From positions 89,466-153,465 of the forward strand of contig DIBV01000011.1 of assembly GCA_002415085.1 (NCBI GenBank): a stretch of DNA of 64,000 nt. Direction: 5' to 3'. Positions 46,655-54,240 of the stretch are shown here, in pieces. Source of the DNA: Arsukibacterium sp. UBA5043 (GTDB taxonomy: Bacteria > Pseudomonadota > Gammaproteobacteria > Enterobacterales > Alteromonadaceae). Both the position numbers and the translations under genes were made by a program. The notes below the pieces were generated by a model. It saw only the letters and a list, made by a program, of their open reading frames with translations. It did not search any database and was not told the origin of the DNA. The stretch's first letter is position 1; every line of letters starts with the position of its first letter.

Positions 46655-47104
46655 ATGGACTCAGCAATGATCCTGACAATGCCTTTTAATAAAAACACCC
46701 AGGTTAATTTTGAACCTTTAACCGGTAATATTACTGCTGAAATTGATGATGCTCTGACCACGGGCATTCTGCATCATGTCGCCGGGCACAATATTGCGTT
46801 ATATGCCGAAGATAAGCAGCTTAAATTGCAGATCGACAGCAAAATATGGCATTTTGGCGCCGATAAGCTGAATATCTGTTATCAGCACAACCCTGAAAAT
46901 CGTACCACTCAGTTTGAAATTACCTCTGCCGAAGGTAATTTCAGTGTCGAATACCCGGCATGGTGGGCTGCTATTCCCAACTACGAAACAATTGAGCCCA
47001 AACGGGACCCCGACGAGGATTTTCTGGCGTATTTATGCCAAATATTAACCTCTGCCACCATTCAGCAATCACTGCTGCACAAATGGACCGAATTAAGTCC
47101 CTGA
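46655..47104 (+). CDS. Hypothetical protein
   Basis: A 149-residue acidic soluble protein with no recognised domain. It contains alternating beta-strand patterns (VNFEPLTGNITAEID, IALYAEDKQLKLQID, FEITSAEGNFSVEYPAWW), suggesting a small beta fold. Start at 46655 has only a weak AAAGA; an ATG four codons later is possible. Its last 12 bases overlap the 3' end of the convergent EAL-GGDEF gene. Confidence 0.6.
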   Translation: MDSAMILTMPFNKNTQVNFEPLTGNITAEIDDALTTGILHHVAGHNIALYAEDKQLKLQIDSKIWHFGADKLNICYQHNPENRTTQFEITSAEGNFSVEYPAWWAAIPNYETIEPKRDPDEDFLAYLCQILTSATIQQSLLHKWTELSP

Positions 47105-48862
47105 CTGGTGCTGGCAAAGCTGAACAGGGCCACGGCGGCGGCTATGAAAAATACTGGAGCCACTGATTTTTTTGGCTTCGCGTTTGGCGCTGCTGGCCAG
47201 TTCTGATACATCATGCTGGCTGGAGCACAGCTGTGGATCTGGCTCTACTAGGCCAATCGACAACGATATAAGTGGATAAAACAGTGGCTGACCCAGCCGG
47301 TCGACTGCGCTGCAGCCCCCAGCGGTAAGGTGCTCACTGCTGTAGTAGTACTGAATTCTTTCATTAAAGCTGGCCTGGATCCGGGCCAGCACCTCCAGCT
47401 TACTGGCGGCGGAAAACACCACAATAAAATCGTCCCCGCCAATGTGATAAATAAAGGCCTCGCCCGGCGGTACTTCAGCCTGAATAATTTTTGCCAGCAG
47501 CTCAATAACTAAATCGCCTTTGCTGTAACCATAAATATCGTTGTAGGGTTTAAAAAAATCGATATCAATATATGCCACACTAAACATCTTGTTCTGTTGC
47601 AACAGGGTGTCGATATGCAGGTTCAGCGGCACATTACCGGGCAGTAAGGTAAGCGGGTTAGTGTAGCGGGCAAAAAACACTTTGTTTTCACTGATTTGTT
47701 TCAGTACTTTGCGCACCGATCCAAAACCGTAATAGCGTTCATTATCAGTCACCAGGAAATGCAGGCCAGCGTCATCAGCATCTTCGCTAATTAAACTGCT
47801 AACATCATCAATTGACATGGTTTTTTCAACCAACAATGGCACTTTTTCCATACAGTAACTAATGGCCTTACGCTGATACAAGGCCCGGCCAAAAGTGTGG
47901 GAAAACTTCTCGTTAAGTACGCTGCGGCTTACTACCCCCACAGGAAATTGCTGGTTATCTACCACTGCAATACAGTTGAGATTTCTATCGTTGGCAAAGA
48001 GCTCAGCAACATCGACCGCCAGGGTACTCATTGCTACTGCAGGGGTCAAAGTAATAACCGGATCCAGCGCCTGGTTTAACTTAAGCGGATTACTTTGCAA
48101 CAGAGGCGCCAGTGCCATCGGGCTATCCTGAAATTCACTGTGCGGCCTGCCGAGCAAATAGCCCTGACCATACTCAGCACCCAACTCACGACACATCTGC
48201 AGTTCTTCGCTGGTTTCAATGCCCTCGGCAATGATGCTTGAGCCAGTGTCTTTGGCAATTTCAATAATATTTTTTACGAAGGCTTTTTTTATCGGGTCCT
48301 GATGCAGCTGATCGATGAAGTAGCGATCAATTTTAACAATATCCGGCTGCAACTCTGACCACAGCCTCAAACCAGAGAAACCGCTGCCTAAATCATCAAT
48401 GGCTATTTTAAATCCAAACTCACGATAATGCTTTACCGCATTGATAAACAATTCGGTGTCTTCAACCTGAAACTGCTCGGACAACTCAATAACAATTTGC
48501 TCTGGTGCCAGGCCGGCCGCTTCAATCATTTTTTTGGTCAGGCCTGATGGATGATCAGAGGTCAACAGCAAAAGCGGGTTTACATTCAGAAACAGCAGGC
48601 CCTCTGCGCCGGCTTTGGCAAAGGCATTAATGCTCAACTCGCGACATAGCAACTCAAGCGGCTCCAGCAGATTATAGCTAATGGCAGTTTTAAACAGGTT
48701 GCCAGGTGAGTGCAGCGCACTGTTCGACGGGCCGCGGATCAAGGCTTCAAAACCGAGGTTTTTGCCGTCACTTAAACGCACAATGGGCTGAAATAATGGT
48801 GTTAGCCGCTTATTGGCCAGAATATGACGTAACTCGTCACGATGATAATCACTTAAACCCAA
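47093..48862 (-). CDS. EAL-CBS-GGDEF c-di-GMP signalling protein
   Basis: A 589-residue cytosolic protein. The EAL domain comes first (LTPLFQPIVRL, FEALIRG at residues 39-41, IDDLGSGFSGLRLW, DIVKIDRYFID), then a pair of CBS motifs (about 270-390), then GGDEF. The cyclase motif is altered to GGDDF (near residue 476, YHIGGDDFIVVF). EAL residues look intact, so phosphodiesterase activity is likely; CBS domains usually bind adenylates and could gate it. Confidence 0.9.
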   Translation of the reverse strand: MGLSDYHRDELRHILANKRLTPLFQPIVRLSDGKNLGFEALIRGPSNSALHSPGNLFKTAISYNLLEPLELLCRELSINAFAKAGAEGLLFLNVNPLLLLTSDHPSGLTKKMIEAAGLAPEQIVIELSEQFQVEDTELFINAVKHYREFGFKIAIDDLGSGFSGLRLWSELQPDIVKIDRYFIDQLHQDPIKKAFVKNIIEIAKDTGSSIIAEGIETSEELQMCRELGAEYGQGYLLGRPHSEFQDSPMALAPLLQSNPLKLNQALDPVITLTPAVAMSTLAVDVAELFANDRNLNCIAVVDNQQFPVGVVSRSVLNEKFSHTFGRALYQRKAISYCMEKVPLLVEKTMSIDDVSSLISEDADDAGLHFLVTDNERYYGFGSVRKVLKQISENKVFFARYTNPLTLLPGNVPLNLHIDTLLQQNKMFSVAYIDIDFFKPYNDIYGYSKGDLVIELLAKIIQAEVPPGEAFIYHIGGDDFIVVFSAASKLEVLARIQASFNERIQYYYSSEHLTAGGCSAVDRLGQPLFYPLISLSIGLVEPDPQLCSSQHDVSELASSAKREAKKISGSSIFHSRRRGPVQLCQHQSGT

Positions 48863-48998
48863 GCTGGATACTCTTTGCGTTAGCTAACTACTATAACCAA
48901 CCTTGTCCATGGCAGTGTATGACATCCTTGCAGCTTGGCAGAATAAGTAATAATTATTGCAGCCTTATGACAATGAAAGTAGCCGGTAGCCACAATGC

Positions 48999-49027
48999 AA
49001 AACGCCAACCCGAAGGTTGGCGTTTTT
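48999..49027 (-). terminator. Terminator of the PEP-CTERM gene
   Basis: On the minus strand AACGCCAACC-TTCG-GGTTGGCGTTTT forms a ten-pair stem with a UUCG tetraloop and a short T-run, 19 bases after the stop at 49046. Plus-strand reading also ends in T5, so it works both ways. Confidence 0.85.
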
Positions 49028-49045
49028 ATCCAGCACGGCTGGTAA

Positions 49046-49696
49046 TTAACTTGCTTTAGTTTTATTGCGGCGTAACCGGCGGCCACCCACTAACGCCAGC
49101 AAACCAAACCCAAAAGCAGCCAGCGTTGCCGGTGCCGGTACATCAACTGCGATGTCGCGGCCAGGTGCAGCAGTAACGGCTACATCATCAATAAAGTTAC
49201 CCACAGTTCCACCACTTGTAGCGGTAAAACTCAACGTAGACGTGTTGGCGGTAGCAGTAAAGCTATTGAAGAAATAACTCCAGCCAGCAACGACATGGTC
49301 AGTCATATTCCAGCTTACATCAGCTACCGATACTGAAAACGCTTCGGTATCTTTGCTGCGTGCGCGGTAGAAAAAGCTCAGATTATATTCACGGCCAACT
49401 TCAGTAGCAAAGGTCTGGAAAATAGTCCATTTACCATTTATTTTGCTTTTGTCATTAGAATTTAATTCAATAAAATTATTACCACTGGGCGCGGTGACTG
49501 AGTTAAAAGCGTTCCATATTTCAATATCACTACCCTGCCAACCCGCTACCGCAGTGCTGGCAAAATTAGCCCAATTATTGCTGGTAACAAAATTTTGTTC
49601 AAAGTCGCCGTTCACAATTAACGTGGCATGGCTGCTAAAACTGGCAGCCAACAAGGTGGCAGCGCCTAATAAAGTACGTACAGAAACTAATGACAT
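49046..49696 (-). CDS. PEP-CTERM sorting-domain protein
   Basis: A 216-residue exported protein. A signal peptide (MSLVSVRTLLGAATLLAASFSSHA) precedes a jelly-roll-like domain (LIVNGDFEQNFV, WQGSDIEIWNAF, FIELNSNDKSKINGKWTIFQ), typical of the DUF642/carbohydrate-binding-like PEP-CTERM group. The C-terminus has VPAPATLAAFGFGLLALVGGRR followed by basic residues: a sorting signal for exosortase and surface/EPS export. No exosortase is in the window. RBS GAGG is seven bases before the ATG. Confidence 0.9.
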   Translation of the reverse strand: MSLVSVRTLLGAATLLAASFSSHATLIVNGDFEQNFVTSNNWANFASTAVAGWQGSDIEIWNAFNSVTAPSGNNFIELNSNDKSKINGKWTIFQTFATEVGREYNLSFFYRARSKDTEAFSVSVADVSWNMTDHVVAGWSYFFNSFTATANTSTLSFTATSGGTVGNFIDDVAVTAAPGRDIAVDVPAPATLAAFGFGLLALVGGRRLRRNKTKAS

Positions 49697-49936
49697 CTTG
49701 ATCCCTCAAACATTATGATAATTAGCGCTTACTAAACGAGCACATCATACCAGTACTAAAGAAATATAGGAACATATGTTACGTATTTTTTTTGAACAAA
49801 ATCTGTTTTTTAAATTGGCAAAGCGGATCCTGGGCAGTTGCATGGTTGTAGGCGTGTTGTAAACCAATCATTGTATAAGTCGCTGCGGTTCACTACTATA
49901 AGCAACTGATTATTCTCTGCTCTAAGCGCATCCTCA

Positions 49937-50464
49937 ATGAACTATGCCATTATAATTATTGCCCTGCTGGCCCTTGCCCCGCTTAGTACTCAGGGTGCAG
50001 TGCCGGGCCTGGCGCCAAGCCCGGCAACACCGCCCAGCCCGGCGCGAGCCAGCGATGCCTATGGCAGTATCCACAGCGAGCTGTTACTGGCGCGCTATCC
50101 GTTATTCGCCAGCGAATATGCCGCTTATCAGCCGTCGGCTGGCGAACTGGCTCAGATGCAAAGCCTTGAGGGCTTACAAGTAGTGGCACTATTTGGTAGT
50201 TGGTGTCATGACAGCGAACGGGAAATACCGCGCCTGCTTAAATTGCTGCAGCAATCAGAAGTCGAGCTTAGCAGTTTGCAGCTAGAGGCAGTAAACCAGC
50301 AAAAACAACACCCGCAGCAGTTGCACAGCCAATACAACTTGCGCTACACCTCCACTATTATTGTACTCGACCAACATGGCCAGGAACTCGGTAGGATAAT
50401 AGAGAAACCAACGCAGTCGCTGGCTGAGGATTTAGCAAAAATAGTGGCAAGTGGCACCAAGTAA
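49937..50464 (+). CDS. Exported thioredoxin-like protein with CxxS motif
   Basis: A 175-residue protein with a signal peptide (MNYAIIIIALLALAPLSTQG) and a Pro/Ala-rich spacer. A thioredoxin-like fold begins at LQVVALFGSWCHDSEREIPRLL and continues to YTSTIIVLDQHGQELGRI. The usual WCxxC is WCHDS, so only one active-site Cys remains, which would exclude classic disulfide exchange and may suit monothiol or binding roles. Family unassigned. Confidence 0.75.
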   Translation: MNYAIIIIALLALAPLSTQGAVPGLAPSPATPPSPARASDAYGSIHSELLLARYPLFASEYAAYQPSAGELAQMQSLEGLQVVALFGSWCHDSEREIPRLLKLLQQSEVELSSLQLEAVNQQKQHPQQLHSQYNLRYTSTIIVLDQHGQELGRIIEKPTQSLAEDLAKIVASGTK

Positions 50465-50488
50465 AAAAATCACTTCTCAACAGTAATA

Positions 50489-50518
50489 AGCCGGCTTAGA
50501 CCAATGTCTAAACCGGCT
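50489..50518. terminator. Hairpin between convergent thioredoxin-like and entericidin-like genes
   Basis: AGCCGG-C-TTAGAC and GTCTAA-A-CCGGCT pair around a CAAT loop between two convergent stops. There is no T-run directly after on either strand, so termination would be weak or Rho-assisted. Confidence 0.5.
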
Positions 50519-50534
50519 GAGCAGGGTAATAATC

Positions 50535-50684
50535 TTAATTATTCTCTTCAGCTTCGTCCTGAATCGCCTCACCAGCACTTTCAATATCTTCGCCGGCACC
50601 TTCCATAGTGGCACAAGACGCCACAGCGGTACTAAACAGTGCAACCATTACCAACGTTAACCAACGGGGTGTTTTATTTTCCAT
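50535..50684 (-). CDS. Entericidin EcnA/EcnB-family small lipoprotein
   Basis: A 49-residue lipoprotein too short for many gene callers. The signal ends in lipobox VASC (Cys24), followed by ATMEGAGEDIESAGEAIQDE, the Gly/Ala/Asp/Glu-rich mature part that defines entericidins. AGGAG lies six bases before the ATG at 50684. In E. coli EcnA/EcnB form an antidote/toxin lipoprotein pair; here only one copy is present. Many such single entericidins are abundant stress lipoproteins. Confidence 0.85.
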   Translation of the reverse strand: MENKTPRWLTLVMVALFSTAVASCATMEGAGEDIESAGEAIQDEAEENN

Positions 50685-51130
50685 GGGGTTCTCCTTGCTG
50701 ATTAAACAAATAAAAATTACCGTAACTGCCCAGCATTTGCAGTTACCGCTTTACCAGCCTTAACTACAGCAAAAACCGGACCAAAATTAAATGCATGATT
50801 TATATCAATATTTTTATATTGCTACCGTTTTTCGCTATAGTAATTACAATTCATCGGAATATGTTGCACTGGCTGGCGGCTTTCATCTGCCCGGAATTGT
50901 CCACATTTCAACCACCAGTAAACAGACATGACTTAATGAAATGGATACCTCATCAACATCACGGCTGTTCAAGCACCTGACTTTGCCACTCTAACACCTG
51001 TTCGACCGCCGCCATCATCGGTAATATCACAGACAAAACGCATGGCGTTTACACGCCAGCCTTTTTAGCGCAGACTACCGCCAATTTTGATATTTAAATC
51101 CCTGAAGCAAAATTAACTAAGTATTGTACT
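50685..51130. other. Intergenic region with a leader hairpin, no convincing gene
   Basis: This 446-base AT-rich gap separates the entericidin-like gene from the HNH-like gene. It holds an inverted repeat GTAACTGC...GCAGTTAC (50722-50746) in the entericidin leader. A short hairpin TGGCGT-TTAC-ACGCCA (51043-51058) is followed by CTTTTT and could end plus-strand readings. A 61-codon frame at 50795-50980 has no RBS and no family resemblance, and is not called. Confidence 0.5.
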
Positions 51131-51928
51131 ATGACTGCCGCCCCCCACTACCACCTGCTGGTTCCCACCTACCGCAACGACTTTAATACCTGCTTTTACT
51201 GCGGTTGTATTGCCAGCACGCATGACTATGCGCCGCCGCCGCAATACCTGGAGTTTTACCTGGCTACCCGCGAGCCGAGTGAGTTTTTACAGGTGCCGTG
51301 CTGTACTGAGTGCAATGACCACCTGAAAGCCTGCAAGGCCGGTACGCTGGATGAGCGGCGCAGATATGCCGCCGACAAGCTGGCTAAAAAATATGCCAAA
51401 GCGCTAACGATTTATGAAATGTGGACCGAAGCGGAGTTGGCGGCGCTGGATTTTAGCCTGCGCCATAGTATTGAGGCAGGCTTGAAGCTAGGCGCGGAAA
51501 CTACCGAGCGGCTTAGCTACCCGGGTTTCGACTTTGAAGCGGCGGGTATAGAACACAATGTGCAACACACTGCTCCCCGCTACTTTGATGTATTTGGTGA
51601 GCGATTCAGCACCTTTCGCGAAGCGCTGGAATTTGCCAGTAGAGCCTACCGCGTACCAAAAAACAGCTTAAAAGAACGCTTTGCCGAGAACGACAATAAC
51701 TTTGAGCTGGCCATTCAGGCCATACATAAAGACGTTGCCGAGAAAGAATTTAATCAGCAACTGAAAAAACAGTGCACCGATTTTGCCAGGCAGCATAAGC
51801 AGGCCGTGATATTTGTCCATAAGCAGGTTGAGCGTTACCTTTCTGAAAACGACGATATGACCATATCCGAAGCGTTGCAGTATTTGTATGACACGCGGGT
51901 AAAGCCAGCAAATGCCATACGTGACTAA
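51131..51928 (+). CDS. HNH-like zinc-binding hypothetical protein
   Basis: A 265-residue soluble protein. The N-terminus has CFYCGC (Cys21, Cys24) and a later CCTEC (Cys58, Cys61) flanking THDYAPPPQYLEF, the layout of an HNH zinc fold. The expected DH of the nuclease motif is DY, so catalysis may be lost. The C-terminal 200 residues are helical and charged. No restriction or defence partner is adjacent. The function is not known. Confidence 0.65.
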   Translation: MTAAPHYHLLVPTYRNDFNTCFYCGCIASTHDYAPPPQYLEFYLATREPSEFLQVPCCTECNDHLKACKAGTLDERRRYAADKLAKKYAKALTIYEMWTEAELAALDFSLRHSIEAGLKLGAETTERLSYPGFDFEAAGIEHNVQHTAPRYFDVFGERFSTFREALEFASRAYRVPKNSLKERFAENDNNFELAIQAIHKDVAEKEFNQQLKKQCTDFARQHKQAVIFVHKQVERYLSENDDMTISEALQYLYDTRVKPANAIRD

Positions 51929-52008
51929 GCAATGCCTGCTACGCTATAACTATCTTTAAAAGATACTGTCTTTAATAGCTACTGTCTTTAGCAGAGAGTG
52001 CGGTTGCA

Positions 52009-52428
52009 ATGAAATATAACCCTAAATTTAAAATCTGGCTGGATAACAAAGTATTAATTGCCAAGGTACAAGGCAGCTGGAGCCAACAGAACGCGGAAGA
52101 TTTTGCCCGGGAGCTGAAAGCGGTTGCCAAACCGCTACTGGGCGAAGACTGGGCGAGTATTATTCTGCTTGATAGCTGGCAGTTAGGGGTGCCTGGCATT
52201 GAACCAGTTATAAAAGACCTGGTTAGCTGGAAGATTGAGCGTGGCTTGCGCTATTCCGCCCATGTTTACTGGCCAAGTATCGTGAAAGAATTCCAGCTGG
52301 ACCGAATGATAAAGGATATTGCAGGTCGGTTTAAGGTGCAGAAATTTGAGCACCCTGACCAGGCTTTCGAATGGCTGGCCAGCAAAGGCTTCCCAACCGA
52401 CAACCAGCAGACATTAGCTATTGATTAA
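52009..52428 (+). CDS. STAS/SpoIIAA-like hypothetical protein
   Basis: A 139-residue soluble protein. Strand-helix alternation (LIAKVQGSWSQQNAEDFARELK, WASIILLDSWQLG, RYSAHVYWPSIVKEFQLDRMI, ALEWLASKG-like tail) resembles the SpoIIAA/STAS-like fold often annotated in marine gammaproteobacteria. Role unknown. It stands alone between two hypotheticals. Confidence 0.6.
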   Translation: MKYNPKFKIWLDNKVLIAKVQGSWSQQNAEDFARELKAVAKPLLGEDWASIILLDSWQLGVPGIEPVIKDLVSWKIERGLRYSAHVYWPSIVKEFQLDRMIKDIAGRFKVQKFEHPDQAFEWLASKGFPTDNQQTLAID

Positions 52429-52551
52429 GCCTCATTACTGCGCTGGATCAAGCTGATGTCGTTAACCTCTGCTATGCTTAAGCATCCTGATGTATAACGG
52501 CAACTTATATACAACCCACCGCCAGAACCTACGGCATCAAGGTTAGCTGAT

Positions 52552-53421
52552 ATGGCTTCGATATCTGATCTCATAGTGATAGCAACGGCGGTTGTTATCA
52601 TTTTATTTATTGCCGGGTTACTATGCCTGCGGCTGCTTGACTATCGGGCAGATAAACAACTGATCCAAAAACTTATTGCTCAGCATCCACCCCACCCTGG
52701 CCATTTTCACCCGGTGATGCTGCAAGACTTACCAGAGGCTGCGAAACGCTTTTTCCAATTTAGCATAACACCGGGTACCCCGCTGTATACTGTGGCCAAT
52801 ATTGCTATGACCGGCCAGTTTAGTCTGGGCAATGGCAAGCGGCCTGACTATCTGAATATGCAGGCCAGACAAACCTTGGCGTTTCCGGGCGGCTTTGTCT
52901 GGCAAATGCAGGCAAGGCGTCAGCTGCTTAGAATATCCGGCTCCGACAGTGCCAGCTGGAGCCGGTTCTGGTTGCAGGAATTGCTGCCCGTGGCGCGGGT
53001 GGGTGCCAACCTGGACCAGCGCCGTTCGGCATTTGGTCGCTATGTGGCAGAGGCCATATTCTGGACCCCCGCTGCAGTACTGCCCGGGCCGGGAGTGAAA
53101 TGGGCGCACCTGACTGAACACAGTGCCCGCTTAACGGTAACCCATCTGGGGCTGGAGCAGTTGGTAGATTTAACTGTAGCTGAGAATGGCCAGCCACTGC
53201 AGGTAAGCTTTATGCGCTGGAGCAATGCCAACCCGCAGCGTCGTTATACCCTGCAACCTTTTGGCGGCTATGTATCTAATTTTCGTGACTTTGGCGGCTA
53301 CCGCCTGCCCACTCATGTTGAAGCCGGTAATCACTTTGGTACCCCTGATTATTTCGCTTTTTTTATCGCCGATATCAGCACCATCAGCTGGCCGCAACAT
53401 TCTCTCGCCTCCACCGGGTGA
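52552..53421 (+). CDS. DUF6544-like membrane-anchored protein
   Basis: A 289-residue protein with one N-terminal helix (residues 6-29) and a beta-rich domain. LQDLPEAAKRFFQFSITPGTPL and MTGQFSLGNGKR match the opening of DUF6544/DUF6920 proteins, as does VQLNLTV-like VDLTVAENGQPLQVSFMRW. Function unknown. No operon partners; lapG begins 92 bases downstream. Confidence 0.7.
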   Translation: MASISDLIVIATAVVIILFIAGLLCLRLLDYRADKQLIQKLIAQHPPHPGHFHPVMLQDLPEAAKRFFQFSITPGTPLYTVANIAMTGQFSLGNGKRPDYLNMQARQTLAFPGGFVWQMQARRQLLRISGSDSASWSRFWLQELLPVARVGANLDQRRSAFGRYVAEAIFWTPAAVLPGPGVKWAHLTEHSARLTVTHLGLEQLVDLTVAENGQPLQVSFMRWSNANPQRRYTLQPFGGYVSNFRDFGGYRLPTHVEAGNHFGTPDYFAFFIADISTISWPQHSLASTG

Positions 53422-53513
53422 CACACCGCTTAACTAAGCTGATAAATTCGTTGAGCTGGCAGGGCTTTTCACTTATCTTGAGCATTGTTAACGGGTACTG
53501 GGCTGATTGCTAA

Positions 53514-54209
53514 ATGCCATTGCGGGCACTAAAAAAATTTGCATGGCCTTTTTGGTGCATCGTATTGATTGCAGTTATGCAGCACATTTATGCTGTCGAA
53601 AAGGCGCTTCTGATAAACTTTAATCTGTTCGAGCGCTACATCGGACAGCAAGCTGCTGCGCCGGTTTCCGTGTCTTCTCAATGGCAAGCACTGTTAATTT
53701 CAGCCTCATCGCTGGACATCAATGGTCAGCTTAGCGCCGTAAATACATTTTTGCACCAGTCTTTAACTTATATGCCGGACAGCACGTTGTATGGTGTTGA
53801 GGATTATTGGGCCAGCCCGGCCGAACTGTTCAGCCGCCAGCAGGGTGACTGCGAAGACTGGGCCATTACCAGCTATATCAGTTTGCGGGCGCTGGGCATA
53901 CCCGATGCCCAGTTGCGGCTGGTGTATGTGCGGGCGCGGGTTGGCCCTGAAAATAGTGGTTTAAGCCAGGCGCATATGGTGCTTGCGTACTACCCGGATA
54001 CCGATGCTGAACCGCTTATTATAGATAGTTTAATTCAGAATATTTTGCCAGCCTCTGCCCGAACCGACCTTACCCCGGTATTTAGTTTTAACTCTACCGG
54101 GTTATGGGCTGGCAGTGGTAATCAGAAATCCAGACAAAGTGCGACCGCGCGGTTATCCAGATGGCGTGATCTTGTGCAACGATTAGAACGGCAGGGAGTG
54201 ATATTATGA
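53514..54209 (+). CDS. lapG: LapG-type periplasmic cysteine protease
   Basis: A 231-residue transglutaminase-like (DUF920) protease. An N-terminal helix (about 10-27) exports or anchors it. The catalytic triad is Cys113 (QQGDCEDWAITSY), His154 (SQAHMVLAYY) and Asp171 (LIIDSL). The acidic CED segment is where calcium binds in known LapG. LapG cuts the N-terminal TAAG site of giant adhesins to release them from the surface unless held by LapD. lapD follows after 31 bases. Confidence 0.93.
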   Translation: MPLRALKKFAWPFWCIVLIAVMQHIYAVEKALLINFNLFERYIGQQAAAPVSVSSQWQALLISASSLDINGQLSAVNTFLHQSLTYMPDSTLYGVEDYWASPAELFSRQQGDCEDWAITSYISLRALGIPDAQLRLVYVRARVGPENSGLSQAHMVLAYYPDTDAEPLIIDSLIQNILPASARTDLTPVFSFNSTGLWAGSGNQKSRQSATARLSRWRDLVQRLERQGVIL

Positions 54210-54240
54210 TGCCTGCAATAACAGGGTTAAGGGGTAGCGA

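Noticed and set aside
50795-50980. 61-codon frame in the 446-base intergenic gap
   Set aside because: Hydrophobic start but no RBS, no family pattern, and AT-rich composition unlike neighbouring genes.
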